Assembly (NCBI GenBank): GCA_023375785.1
Contig: SZWC01000557.1
Location: 153,781 to 217,780 of the forward strand
Reading direction: 5' to 3'
DNA from: Penium margaritaceum
Lineage: Eukaryota; Streptophyta; Zygnematophyceae; Desmidiales; Peniaceae
DNA length: 64,000 nucleotides
The notes under the pieces were generated by a model. It was not told where the DNA came from and made no database searches. It was given only the letters and a program-made list of their open reading frames with translations. The number at the start of each line of letters is the position of its first letter. The stretch's first letter is position 1. Shown here in pieces: positions 10,202 to 22,524 of this stretch. A program made the translations under genes and the position numbers.

Positions 10202-13200
10202 TTCCCATCATTGCCAGGTATAGGCTTATTTCTGAAGCTTACAACAAGCACAAGCGGGTACACCAATCCACCTCCCTTGCAAACGGATTATTCATCCTGC
10301 AATGGCTAATCAGCATGCGGGTGAATAAGGGCAAATCAATCCCTGATTTCCTACAAGAGGTTGAAGGAATCCTTGGCGTAGCTTGCCAGATGAACTGGGA
10401 CCTTGATGAAAACATGCAAGCCATGATCCTCCTCATGGCGCAACGGGAGAGCTGGAGCCCAATGATCACCGTCATGGGCAGCTCGAAAAAGGATGACTTG
10501 ACGCACACGGCAGTGTCCGAGTACGTGCAAAACAAGGCCATGCGCCGCAACGGAAGTAAGGCTAACTTCTCAGCCTATGCCACATGCTACGGTGGCCGCG
10601 GGAGCACAGGGTCAGCCTCTGGTAAAAAAGGCTACGGCGGAAGCGATGGTGGCGGAGGAAACAATGCCCGCAAGGCTCCCAAGTGATAGGGTGACTGCCG
10701 CAACTGCGGCAAACCTGGGCACTGGGCAAGAGAGTGCAAATTGCCAAAGAAGGAAGACGGCGGAAGCAATGGGAACAAAGGCAGAAAAAAAGGTGGAAAA
10801 GAAGCCACCAACATGATGGCACAGAGCATGCCTCCAGCAAGAGGAGTGGCGCTACTCAGGCCAGGACCTTTTGGGCTTGACTCCGGCACCGGTCATCACT
10901 ATAGCAATGACCAGGCTGGATTTCTCTCCATCGGCCCCACCAATGGGCGGTTCAGATGCGCAAACAATAGCGTCGTAAACGCAATTGGCGTAGGCGACAA
11001 GCTGGTGAGCATCAGCCTCAATGGTGCACAGAAGGATATACGGCTACGTGACGTGATCTACATGTCCTCTTTTGCGGCAAACCTTCTGTCCATGTAAAAA
11101 AAACGGACAACGACATGACTGTGTTGCTCACGCAAACAAAGGCGATCATCGCCGGGAACAAGGATATCAAGATCCTCTACGCAAACAAATATCTTGTGGC
11201 ACAGGTTCCACGGGTTGACGGACTCTATGTACTACAGACAAAGCCAGCAAAGAGCTCAGAAAACGAGGGTCATGTGGGTGCAGCGAAGGCAGTGGTCTCA
11301 ACAGCGACACAAATGAGCACACCGACAAAAACTAAAAAGCCATCCTCTGCTGCAAAAGGCGAAGACGCTCATATCTGACATAGACGCTTTGGGCATGTTG
11401 CAAACAGCACGCTTCAAATCATCTAGCAACAACTGCTGGTCCGTGTCATGGATGGTTGCAAGAAGGATGCGGTTGGATGTGGCAGCATGTGTGAACCTTG
11501 CCTCCAAAGCAGTACCAAGCGTACTCGCTTTGAGCGCAATGGTCGCCAAGCAGAAACATCCCTTGAACTGATTAACACCAAAGTGTGCGGATCCTTTTGC
11601 ACGGCGTCAAATGGTGGTAGAAAGTATTCTCTCACCTTCATACAAGACCACAAGCGCAACATATGGATCTTCTTCCTGAAAGCAGAGGGAGAGGTCAGAG
11701 AAAAGTTGTAGGAGTTTGTCGCCATGGTAGAGCGGCAAACAGTAAAGAAAGTCAAAGCAGTACAGAGCGACAACGGCGAAGAGTACGAGGCATGCAAGGG
11801 CTGGTTGCGTCAACATGGGATCAACTACCTGCCCACAATGCCTTACACGCGGTAGAGGAATGGTGTTGCCGAACAGATGGATCAGACCATCCTCGGCATG
11901 GTGCGTAGCATGCTTTTTTTATGCAAAGCTTCCACCTCGGTTATGGGTAGAAGCGACAAGAACGGCATGCTATCTCCTCAACCTAACTATTGTGGCTGCT
12001 CTAGGCAGAGGTGGGAAGAAGAAGGGAAAGCAATAGATGTCGCCACAAGACATTTGGTCAGGGAAGAAGCCGGACGCATCACACCTAGAAGTATTTGGCT
12101 ACACCGCATGGGTAGAGATCCAGGCGGGTGAGGGTGCCGGCAAGCTGGATGCAAGAGCGCGAAAGTGCGTCATGGTGGGCTTAGAGACGGCCCACAAGAC
12201 CTATGACCTGTGGGACCTGGTAGGAAGAAGACTCATCACCAGCCAGGACGTAACGTTTGATGAAAGGAAACGAGGCAAGGAAGAGATGCTTGATCCCACG
12301 CAAGCTCCAAAACAGGGAGAGTGGATAGTCCTGCTAGAGTAAGGAGAACTAGCAACTGGTGCCAATAGAGTGGAGTTGCAGGGAGAGCGGCTACGCAGGC
12401 TCACGGAGCGGAAAGCTCCGACACTAAGTCGGAGACGTCCAAGGCCTCTCAAAGCAGCTCGCAGGTCAATGGCTCTTCAAAACAAGAGAACTTAACTTCA
12501 GGTTGCCAGCTGTACAAGAACAACAGCATTGTGAAGATCCACCAACAATGCAATATCGCAGCACACGACAAAGAAAATAAACTTCAATGTACAATGCTGA
12601 CATTGGAAGCTGGACTGGATTGAGCTGGTTCTGTTCTCCTCACGAAGAGCCCCTCACAGTGGCTCAAGCGTTGGCAAGGCCCGATGCGGCCAAGTTGAAG
12701 GAGGCGGTGGACAGTGAGCTCACGTCCATTGAACAAAATGGCACATGGGAGCTGGTGGACAAACCCGCTAACGCTCACGTGGTGGGCCCAAAGTGGGTGC
12801 TCATGTAGAACCGGAAGCAAGATGATACCATCGACAAGTACAAGGCAAGGGTCGTAGCAAAAGGATTCTCATAGCGTGCAGGGTCTGAGTACGATGAGAC
12901 CTTCGCATTGATTGTCACGTTTGCCTCAATGAGGTCCCTGCTTGCCGTCGCTGCCACCAAAGACCTTGAGACCCAGAAGATGGATGTGAAGACAGCGTTC
13001 CTTTATGGGAAGCTCAACAAGGAGGTGCTCATGAAGGTACCTAAAGGTGTCAAAGCATCCAAGGGTAAGGTGTGTAAGCTGGTGAAGGCATTATACGGGC
13101 TGAAACAGGCCCCAAGGATTTAGTACAAGGAGGTGGACAGCTTCATGGCTGAGATCTCATTTGCACATTGCAAGAATGACCCCAGCGTCTTTGTGCAAGA

Positions 13201-14574
13201 GGACACACACGGCTTGCTACTCGTGGCGTTGTATGTGTACGATTTCATCATGTGTTCTTCCTCGCAAGAGGCACTTACAGACCCCAAGAAAAACTTGGCC
13301 AGCAAGTTTAAGATGAAGGATATGGGACCTCTTCGGTACTACCTAGGGATTGTTGTTCACCGCAACCGCAAAGCAGGCACCATCGAGCTCAACCAAACAA
13401 AGTACATCATGGACGTCTTGAAGCACTACAACATTGAGGACTGCAAACCCGTCAACACCCCATGCCCTCCAATTGCAAGCTCTCCTCCTCAATGTCACCA
13501 AGGAACGAGGTATACAGGCGAGAGATGCAACCCATTCCGTACCAATCCGCCTTTGGGAGCCTCATGTACGCGATGGTGGAAACGCGACCTGGCATCGCTT
13601 ATGCGGTGGCCTAGGTGAGGAGGTTTGTGGCCAACTGTGGGCAAGAACATTTGCAGGCTAGGCATGCACTGCTCCCTTGGAGTGAGTCCCTTAGTGCAAG
13701 TCCAAGCGAAACACCTGAAGTGTAGCGCAACGAATAGCATGTTGGACTTAGGAACAACAGTTTTTGCAATCGAGTCTTGATGTACGCAGGAGGTTTTTGA
13801 CCTTTCGAGCATAGGGAAGTTTCTTAGACATTTTCTTCATGCATGAGGAGAGTGCGCCACTTGGCAGTTAGTGGATGCGCCAATTGGGGAGTGGTGACTT
13901 GGTGTGGAGTGACCACCCCAAAAGTGCCACTACCTACACACCTTAGAAGCCAGGCCGAGGACTATATGTACCAGCTCATTCCTCGTTCTAATTACACAAT
14001 CTGGCCTTAGGTGCTCCTCACGGAGTTGTCTAACCAAGGAACATTATAAAGAAGACACTGGTTGGTCTAAGCATGAGGAGTTTGTCTTTGACTAGCACCT
14101 TGGGCGAAAGTGACCAAGTGTTAAGTAGACAAAGTTGCTANGTGCGCCACTTGGCAGTTAGTGGATGCGCCAATTGGGGGAGTGGTGACTTGGTGTGGAG
14201 TGACCACCCCAAAAGTGCCACTACCTACACACCTTAGAAGCCAGGCCGAGGACTATATGTACCAGCTCATTCCTCGTTCTAATTACACAATCTGGCCTTA
14301 GGTGCTCCTCACGGAGTTGTCTAACCAAGGAACATTATAAAGAAGACACTGGTTGGTCTAAGCATGAGGAGTTTGTCTTTGACTAGCACCTTGGGCGAAA
14401 GTGACCAAGTGTTAAGTAGACAAAGTTGCTAGCAAGTGATTTCCTAGGAACTGCTTAGTGTGGAACCGTGATCCTGAAGGTGATATCTTCTCCTAGCTGA
14501 AATGCTAGGAGCGGATGGTAGGTGCTATTGTGTCGGCCCTGTTTTCTAATCCGTTTGCCTCAGGCCGGTTGATA
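10202..14574 (+). mobile_element. Family A copia copy within duplication unit 2 (incomplete)
   Basis: This is an incomplete duplicate of the 2904-9589 element. It has no 5' LTR, starts within gag, and holds the zinc knuckle (about 10698-10739), protease region (about 10870-11097), integrase (about 11380-12040), linker, RT (about 12690-13400) and part of the 3' LTR (about 13660-14574). It shares most of its decay with the left copy. It is broken many times. A single-N seam at 14142 again duplicates LTR sequence. Confidence 0.8.
13660..14574 (+). repeat. Partial 3' LTR, family A (contains an assembly seam)
   Basis: This is LTR sequence of family A ending GGTTGATA at 14574, identical in style to the LTR ending at 9589. 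13852-14141 reappears as 14143-14432 around the single N at 14142, so the nominal length is not the true one. Confidence 0.75.
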
Positions 14575-15489
14575 GTCCTCAGGGATTGAATCCATGTTTG
14601 CCTCTGTGTAGTACATGATGCTGTTGTCATTGCCGTTGTAGGTAATTCCAATATTGATGATTCTAGCAAGGTAGCAAGATCCGCTTCACTGCCTTATGGT
14701 GCCTAGGTGCGAGACTAGCCATGTGCTTGCTCACAGCGATCACAGCGTGTGCGAGGTCAGGCTTGGTTCCCATCATGAGGTACATGAGACTATCGATGCC
14801 GCTCACGTTCTTCTGCCGCTCAGCTGCATCTGTTTCTCCACTGAAACTCACGAGGTACTATTACGTTTCAAGTGGCGTGCCGATTGGTTTTACCTTTGCC
14901 ATGATGAACTGGTGTAAGACATGACTTACATAACGACTCTGCTGCAGCAAGAAAGAGAGTGTGATTTGCGGTCACATGTGATTTGGATGCCGAGGAAGTA
15001 TGATGCCTCCCGGAGATTAGACATATAGAAGGGCTGCTGCATGGCCTCCTTGAAATCCTACAATAGAGACGTGTTGGGAAAGAGGAGCATGTCATCCACA
15101 TAAATAACGATCATGGAGATCTCATGTCCATGCTGCCACTGAGAGACACTGTACTCACACTCAGTGTGGTTGAACTCCATGCACTGTACAACTGCAACAA
15201 ACTTCTGCATCCAAACACGCGACACTTGCTTGAGACATTACAGAGACTTCTGCAACCTACAACCCAGGGAATTTTGGCCATCCATGACGATTCCCTTTGG
15301 CTGCTCCATCTAGATATCCTCCTCTAAGTCAACATCCAATGATGCCATTTGATATCCATGTGGTGGAACATTGAAGTCCTTTGCCGCTGTATAAGAGATG
15401 ATCGTGTGCAGATAGGCAAACTTTGCAATAGGACCAAAGGATTCAATGCAGTCCATGCCTTCCAACTATGACTACCCTTTTGCGATGAG
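14575..15489 (-). pseudogene. Family B RT fragment (host continuing right of duplication)
   Basis: On the minus strand this carries B RT sequence. The first 612 bp repeat 9590-10201, and the rest extends further toward the RT start, with blocks similar to those at 31260-31640. It ends where plus-strand B LTR sequence begins. It is decayed. Confidence 0.75.
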
Positions 15490-15605
15490 AAACTACTAGA
15501 TGGCAGCTTTCATCATCAATCCGACTTCAGCATTATAACGATCAGGTGGAAAAATTTCTACGGTCAAAGTTTAAGGCCAATCCTACATTCCTTCAAGTAT
15601 GACCA
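15490..15605 (+). repeat. Family B LTR scrap
   Basis: About 115 bp match the early part of B LTRs in plus orientation (compare 39290-39400: a CAGATG...CCGAC...CAGGTGG order). No terminus remains. The short stretch 15606-15639 after it is unassigned. Confidence 0.6.
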
Positions 15606-15639
15606 GCTTTCTCTTTGCATTGGATGATTGGTACACCAG

Positions 15640-18600
15640 GTGACAAATTGCAGCAAGTGGTCACTTGCTATAGCAACCCTTTAAGGCAAAATGAAAGCCC
15701 TTTGAATGTCATGGGGAATGTGCGGCAGCGGTCTTGGACCTTATTCACTCCGATGTGTACAACCCATTCTGTACTCCCTCAAAGGATGGTAGCAAGTACT
15801 TCTTGACCTTCATTGATGATTACAGTAGCAATATGTGAGTCTATTTCCTCGAGACAAAGTGAGAGATAAAGGAGAAGCTGCAATAGTTTGTTGACTTGGT
15901 AGAGAGGCACATAAGCAAGAAATTGCTGGCACTACGCACTATAAGAAGTGAGTTTACAGCGTGGAAAGGGTGGTTGAGCCACGAAGCATGCTTTTTAATG
16001 CCAGACTCCCACCTTGCTTCTGGGCTGAAGGAAGAAAGGCTATTTGCTACCTTGTAAATCTCACTCTGGCAGCTACGCTTGGAAGGCGTGGCAAGAAACA
16101 GTAAGAGAAGCAGTTGAGGATGCCACCTAAGGCTTGGTCAGGGAAGAAGAAAGGTGCCTCATACTTGAGGATCTTTTGTTATATTCCACGGGGATAGGTT
16201 CAATCAAGAGAAGGAAGTGGCAAGCTATATACGCTGGCTTGCAAGTGTGTAATGCTTGAAAACAACACTGCACGCAAGGCATACTGGATGTGGAATCAAG
16301 CTTCTAAAATTGTTTTTTGGTTTTGTAAGGTAGTACAAGAAGAAAATCAAGCTACTAGAACCCTCATTAGGAGCCAAGATGTTGAGTTTGATGAAAGGAT
16401 GCTCCGCAAGGGAGAGCCGCTAGATCTTGTCCATGCTTCTTGACAAACAAAGTGCACTATATTGCTCAAGTATGGTGATAAGGTAGATAGTGTTAGTGAA
16501 GAACGGTAATGTAGCGAGAGTGGCTATACATGCTGACACAACGACAAACTCTGACACCGAGTCTGAGTTGTCAGAGGCATGTGAGTCCAACTTTGAGGTA
16601 GGTGGCTCCTCCTCAAACAACACTTTGGCGTAGTACGCGGCAGAAGAAACCTTTGCTTAAGTGCGATGCTGAGAGTGCAGAATAGACCGGACTTTGTGGG
16701 TCATGCCTAACTTAGGAAGAGCCTATGATCATAGCGAAGGCTATGAATATGCCCGATGCAAGGAGGTAGTGTATATCAAACCCACATCTATTGAAGAGAA
16801 CGGAACATGGGTCCTGGTGGACAGACCCCTCAAACGCATACGTGGTGGGGTAAAAGTTGGTAATCTTGAAATAGTTCAAGCATGATGGTCCTATTAACAA
16901 GTACCAGACGGGAAATGTGGCAAAGGGATTTTCCCAGCACGTACACTCAAGGTACAAGAAGACACTTGTGCCTGTCATCATCTTTCCCTCTATCAAATCC
17001 ATAGTTGACATCATTGCTCCAAAAAATGTGGGGGTCAAGTATAAGATGTCAAGATAGCTTTCCACATTAGGAAGCTAGACAAACAAGTGTTCATAGAAGT
17101 ACCTCAGAGAGTGAAAGCTCCTGAGAGCAAAGTTTGCAAACTCGTCAAAGCACTATATGAGCTAAAACAGGCCTCAACAATGTGGTATAAGGAGATGGTT
17201 AGTTTCATGGCTGAGCTCACATTCACGCACTACTAGAATGACCCTAGTGTCCATGTGGGGGATGTTGAGCAAGGTTTGATGCTAGTTGCACTATACGTGG
17301 ATGACCTAATCATATGCTTGCCGTTAGTCGAGATGTTGAACAAGCTAAAGATAGATCCCAGTCATAGGTTCAAGATGGAGGGCATGGATCCACCCATGTT
17401 ATATCTCGATATAGCCGTCTACCGCAACCCCGCGCCAAGCGCCAGCGAGCTGAACTAGACCAAGTACATCATGGAGGTCTCCAAGAGCTACAACATGGAG
17501 GAGTCCAAGTCAATCAGCATCCCCATGATAGCAAATTTCAAGCTCCCCTCCTTCAGGAGCCCAACCATGGAAGCAAAATTGCTTGAGATGGAGAACCTTC
17601 CTTACGAGTCTGCTCTTCACAGCCTTATGTATGCCAGGGTAGGGACACAACCTGATGTTTGCCATACAACAGGACAAGAGAGCAGGTTTGTGGCCAATCT
17701 AGGGCCACAGCACTGGCAAGCAGTCATGCGCAACATGCGCAAAATACAAAAGACAAGACACTTAAGACTTCAGGTTTGAGGCCAAGAGGGACCTGCCCCG
17801 TTACCGCTGGTGTGCAATATAGATGCCGACTGCAGACAAAGAATTGATGACAAAAATTCCATCATGGGCTTCGTGTACCTCATGAATGGTAGTGTAGTCT
17901 CTTATGCAAGCAGAAAGCAATACTGCATCAGCCTCTTTACCAGTGAGGTAGAGTACATCGCTCTGTAAGAAGCATGCAAGGAGGCATAGTAGCTACGTAG
18001 TTTGCTTGGTAACGTGAAGGTGCTACAAACAAAAATGGGGTATGCATTGACAATAAGAGTGCTATGAAAATGGCACAAGATGATGACATCTCTTGGAGGA
18101 CCAAAGACATTGTCATAAAATACCATTCAAATGCGACCTGGCTGGAGAGGACGTTGCGGACCTGGAGTACGAAGAGACCAAAAATATGCTCACAGCTAGT
18201 ACGACAAAGGTGCTTGATAGCGAATCGCACTATGTAGGTGGTCAAAGCATCAATACGGTCAACATAGCCACCAAACACTACTGTCAAGACCGCTGGAGAG
18301 AAAGATATATCACAGCTAATGGAAAACGGTGCAAGGCAGAGTTTGTTAACATGATGTACTCCTTGTCCATAGCAAACATTTGGACAGGCATTAGAGGCAC
18401 TAGGCATGCACTGCTCCCTTGGAGTAAGTTCTATAAAATTGGTCCTAATAGACAAGGCATGTACTTGTCCTATGGAACAGGTTGTGTCGGTATAAACTGG
18501 ATAGTATAGCTAGCAAACACAACCTAGGACAACTCCTTCAGGCTAAGATGTTGCAGAGTTAAGCTCTGGAGCAAGAGGTCACTTGGTGGAGTCAACGCGT

Positions 18601-19114
18601 AGTGACTAGTCTTGTTTGTGACTAAAAGAGGATAAGGAAGCCCCTAAGATACATCTGAGAGCATTCCAAGATCCTTCCTTGTTGCTCGGGCCACTTGGCG
18701 GTCATAGGAAGCGCCATGTAGGCAGTGGGGATGGTGGCATCCAGATTGCCCCCAGAGTGGCTCATCCAAGGTTCCACTTTTGTGCCTAAGAAAGAGGTTA
18801 GCTCTAGGACTATAAGAACCTGTCAGTTGACTTTCATTGAATACAATGCTTACCTTTCAGACTCCTTACAAAGTTGTGTACTAGAGTGAGACACTTCAGA
18901 AGCATTGGTTGGCCCAAGCCCAAAGAGTTAGCTCCTTGCGGAAAAGTGATCGAGAGCTAAGGACACAGTGTAGGAAAGTGATTCCCATGAAATGCTCTGG
19001 AAGGAAACCTGATTCTATGGCTAAAATCTCATCTTAGTTGGAATACAAGGAGCAAGGAGCAAGTGCCATTGTCTCGGCCTTGTTTTCTACTTCGTTGCCT
19101 CAGGCCAGTTGACA
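15640..19114 (+). mobile_element. Family C copia element, 5'-truncated, with 3' LTR
   Basis: This plus-strand C element enters in the integrase region (about 15690-16200, with an SKYFLTFIDDYS-like block). It continues through a linker (16330-16690), RT (about 16790-17560, with ALYVDDLIICL near 17280) and RNase H (about 17780-18330), then a purine-rich stretch and a complete 3' LTR (18344-19114). Gag, protease and the 5' LTR are absent. It is broken many times and is old. The closest relative in the window is the minus-strand element at 55738-61924. Confidence 0.82.
18344..19114 (+). repeat. 3' LTR, family C
   Basis: This 771-bp LTR opens TGTTAACATG and ends GCCAGTTGACA. It shows the C landmarks: two spaced copies of a GCATG-ACT/CTTG-CTCC element near the start, a CTAGGACTATAAGA stretch that may be the TATA region (near 18814), and the CGTTGCCTCAGGC end also found in family A. 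Confidence 0.85.
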
Positions 19115-19225
19115 AGTCAACAGAGAAAAAGAAGTGTTATACTAAGACTACGCGATAACCTTGCCTCTCAAATGCTGTGACATGGACATGTAAGTCAAGC
19201 ATGACATGAGAATTTGTGGGGTTTG
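19115..19225. other. Unassigned spacer
   Basis: About 110 bp lie between a complete C LTR and a C LTR scrap. I cannot match this to the LTR, leader or 3' internal sequence of families A, B or C. It could be genuine host sequence or an unrecognised scrap. Confidence 0.4.
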
Positions 19226-19325
19226 TGTTGACCTGATATGCTCCTTGTCCATAGCTGACATCTAGACAGGCACAGGACGGACTTCGCATGCACTATTCCG
19301 TTGGAGTAAGTCCCCTAAGTCTTCT
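19226..19325 (+). repeat. Family C LTR scrap (5' end)
   Basis: This begins TGTTGACCTGATATGCTCC, the clean start of a C LTR. It runs for about 100 bp and then passes into B LTR sequence at about 19325. Confidence 0.7.
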
Positions 19326-19879
19326 TGGGGAAGCAGCGATCCGGCTCAATTTTAGGTCCATAGGAGCAAGTTCTAGGAAACTGCCAGATGCCTGCTCCGA
19401 TCTTCAATCAGACTTCACCATTGGAAAGATCCGGTGGCAAAATGTATACGGTCCAACTTTCTGGCCGATCCTACAATTGGATGGAGAGATATGAAATTTC
19501 AATGTTTCAATGAAATTTCAATGAAATCATCGACCGCCGGTATCGGTATGACCAGGAGTGATGGCTCTGTGCCTTAGCCTGAGAAAAGAAAAAGACAGGA
19601 AATCCAACGCCAAGACGTAATGGGAGAAATATACAAAAGGTCGTGTATTATTGGGTTGCCTTGTCAAAGTGTGCTGACTAGGAAAAGATGTTTCTCGTTG
19701 CTTTTTAGGTGAGGTGAGGTCCACGTGTCGCTTGTGAGAGGGGTGACGTGCCCAACCTGTAACTTTACATGTTCTCCATCATTTTGAGTTGTTCAATAAC
19801 CATTCTTCAGCACACGCAAGGTCCTTTCAGTCTCACGTGTTTGCTCATATAAGGCTCCCGCTCTCCTCTGTTTTGAGCA
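19326..19879 (+). repeat. 5' LTR, family B (start missing)
   Basis: This B LTR carries the GGCAAAATGTATACGGTCC block, the TGATGGCTC...TAGCCTGAGAAAAG block and the AGCACACGCAAGG...CTCTCCTC end. The beginning is replaced by C LTR sequence. Confidence 0.75.
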
Positions 19880-19884
19880 CTTCA

Positions 19885-19894
19885 TATTAGAGCC
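19885..19894 (+). promoter_or_regulatory. Primer-binding site, initiator-Met tRNA 3'-end type
   Basis: TATTAGAGCC lies a few bases after the 5' LTR and is followed by AAGTTCTGCC. It resembles the usual plant copia site TGGTATCAGAGCC, complementary to the 3' end of initiator-Met tRNA. The first bases are not conserved, so confidence is moderate. It differs from the site used by families A and C. Confidence 0.5.
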
Positions 19895-20527
19895 AAGTTC
19901 TGCCACTTTCTCCTAGCACAGGCCGTTGTTTTTAGAGTGACAGATTAGTGTCGGACTTCAACCAAGTTTGATGAAAAACCACCAGAATTTAATGTTCCAA
20001 TACAATCTTTCCAACAAGTCCAAGATTGCAAATATCTAACGGTCGCATTCAGATTTTCCCTCAAAACAAGGACGGACAAGGTTACACTCGTTTCTCAAAG
20101 AAAAACTGTCGCCTTGTGATGAGCACAGCTCTCTTGTTTATCTGTCAAACTAAAAAAACAGGACATGCAAATAGAAGGAGCTTTCATACACTTTCCATTG
20201 GTGCAAAACGTTTTGCATTCCATTTGTACATTGGGGAGAAATTCCATTTACAAACTGCCTGGTGGGAGCTGGAATATAAACAGTAACATACCTTGTTTTT
20301 TAAAATGCACATGTCTAAACATCCCCTATTGATCACCCAACTTGATGGGTTGATCTGAAAGGTTTAGAGCTGAATTTTCCAATGAGGGGCTATGTTTTTT
20401 TGTTAATTCCCAGTGTGTTGGCCTCTACTAACAATTTTTTGTCTAACAAATTTGTGGCAAAAGCAGTACCAGAAGGAGGGATAGCGCCGCCACTCAAGGG
20501 GAGAGTTTTGCATCAACAAAGCTCAAA
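19895..20527 (+). other. Untranslated leader of family B element
   Basis: This non-coding leader has recognisable counterparts at 34360-34990 and 63358-63790. Shared blocks include a GATGA-CA-A-CTCTC segment near 20118 and a GGCTATGTTTTTT-like segment near 20388. I see no gene in it. Confidence 0.6.
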
Positions 20528-22510
20528 ATGGCAGCACCAAACGTGATAATAGCAGCCCAGCCCGTGGAGAGGTTGGAAGGATGCACCAACTTCACGTTTT
20601 GGAATATCCCTGCCCGCCTCCTTTCTGAGGAGAGGGGCTAGTGAGAGAGAGGGATGGCGAGCAACGACAAGAGCGCTCCATCTCCACAGGCAAAGGGCAT
20701 CATCCCAGGGGAGGTGGTGGTAGGGAGGACGTCACAGAAAGATGCACCAAATGTAAGTTCATTAGAAGTGCAACTGCGGCATATGAGGAGTGGAAGATGT
20801 TAGACACACAGGCCTATAGGCTGCTTCAGAACACCATCTCCAATCTGCATCTTCGATATGTGAGGGACAAGGCTACTACAAAAGAGGAGTGGGACACGTT
20901 GTGGAACAAGTATGAGAGCAAGTATCCTACATTCCTCATTCCTTTGGAGGAGAAGATGATGGCGTTGAAAATGCGGGGTGGCATAGGGATGGAGGCATAG
21001 TTGGGCAAGGGAAGGGAGATAGCAAAGCAGCTAAAAGCGGCCGGCAACCCTGTAGAAGAGATGCCCTTCATCGACCTCTTGCCAAGGGGATTGCCAAAGA
21101 GCTACGACACGTTGTGAAAGGTGAAGGAGTGGCAGTCGACTCTCAACCGGGACATTATCTACACGCACCTGGTCCAAGTGGAATTGTTTCATAATGCAGC
21201 AAAGCGTAATGGCAGTGGCAGTAGTAAAGCAGCATTTGTGGCTAGCAACTCATGTTACCTACACGTGCAGTAGTCAGGATAGCAAAGAGGCACAAACAAA
21301 AGTGATTGCCACTCTTTCTAGAAAGGGGGGCAATAGAAGAAAGAGTGCTTTAAGCTAAAGAGGGACAAAAAAGAGCAGTAGTAGCAGAAACAAAAACAAC
21401 AATCTCCACAACAGCAGCTACAGTCATAGCAGCGTTAAAGGTAGTAACACCAGTAGCACCATCACTAGACCATCAATTCTTAGGCAACATATACATGGCA
21501 AAAGAGGTGCGTGACCGCCTCTTCATGGCAAAGTCAGATGTGTTGCAGATGGAGAAGGCGGATCTCGCATGGTACGAGGACTCGGTTTGTACTTAGAGCC
21601 TAAGGCATCACAAATAGTGGTGTACGCAAGTCCTCTCCACTCCTCTCCCACCGATTGCTTTAGGTGATGATTGGTTGGCATATGCTGAAGGGATTGGGAA
21701 TGTGGAGATGTGGGTGGAGACCGCGGGTGACATTCAAGTGGGAGTGTTCCATAGTGTGCTGTATACACATAAGATTTCGTTCAACCTTCTCTCAGTGTTC
21801 TCTCTCACCAACATGCGACGACGACTTGTCTTTGAAGACAGCTATGGCTACATCCTTGACAAGGAAACGTGAGAGGACATGGCAAAGTTGGTCAAGGAAG
21901 GCGACATGTAGCGTCTGTTGGAAGGAACAAAGATCCAGCATGAGCAAAGTCTTACATCATTGGTGCAGGCCATTGATGGCAAAATCTGTCATGTGCCCTA
22001 CTGCCACATCAACATGCGCGCCTTGCACCAACTTCAAACAAAGCACATGGTGCGTGACTTGCCCTCCATCACTAACTTTGAGCAACGATTGTGCATCAGC
22101 TGTTTGGAGGGGAAGCAACGTCGCAAGGCATTTTATGGAGCAGGGAGCGTACAAAAGAGGTGCTGGACCTGGTCCACACAGTTTTGTATCGCCCAATGCA
22201 CGACCAGATATTTGGAGGCTCTAGGTATGTTCGCACCTACGTTGATTATTCAGCCCTTACAACACTGTTTACTTCTTTTCCTCCAAGGAACAGTGCTTTT
22301 AAACGTTTGAGGAGTTCAAGGCCATGGTTAAGAATCAGACATGTAAGAAGATCAAGGCGCTGCGTAGCGATTGTGGCGAAGAGTACGTGAGCAACAAGTT
22401 CCAAGACTACATTGCAGCAACAGGCATCAAGGCGCAGTGCACTGCGCCATACTCCCCACAGCAAAACAAGGTAGCTGAACGCAATGGGCGCGCTCCATGC
22501 TTCAATTCCG
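20528..22510 (+). pseudogene. Decayed gag to integrase of family B element
   Basis: Gag begins near 20528 with a readable start like MAAPNVIIAAQPVERLEG. It is followed by a UBN2-type gag body (about 20790-21250), a basic/Gln-rich zinc-knuckle region (about 21300-21450), a protease-type stretch (about 21560-21870) and the integrase zinc-binding and core parts (about 21950-22510). Many breaks are present. The residues agree in order with the B copy at 34.9-37.1 kb. Confidence 0.75.
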
Positions 22511-22524
22511 GCAAATTGGGAGAG

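Larger units (their letters stand above)
10202..15186. repeat. Tandem duplication, unit 2
   Basis: This is the second copy of the compound A-in-B segment. It starts inside A gag at the position equivalent to 4312 and ends in B RT at the point where unit 1 ended. It is shorter than unit 1. The host parts (9590-10201 and 14575-15186) match at roughly 95 percent by eye, which argues that this is a real duplication and not the same reads placed twice. Confidence 0.75.
1730..15489 (-). mobile_element. Old family B copia element, minus strand, hosting nested insertions
   Basis: This is a minus-strand B element seen in pieces: 3' LTR (1730-2465), RNase H end (2466-2903), more RNase H and RT (9590-10203), and RT again (14575-15489). 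The gaps between the pieces are filled by a family A element (2904-9589) and by a tandem duplication that repeats both A and host sequence. The left and right flanks of the A element read continuously once A is set aside, and they share the target duplication GTCCT. The element stops in the RT region at about 15489, against a B LTR scrap, so gag, integrase and the 5' LTR are not present. It is strongly decayed and is the oldest layer here. Confidence 0.8.

Noticed and set aside
20641-21000. Possible host gene (119-codon ORF)
   Set aside because: The sequence is the UBN2-type gag of family B, with counterparts at 35.3 and 45.8 kb.
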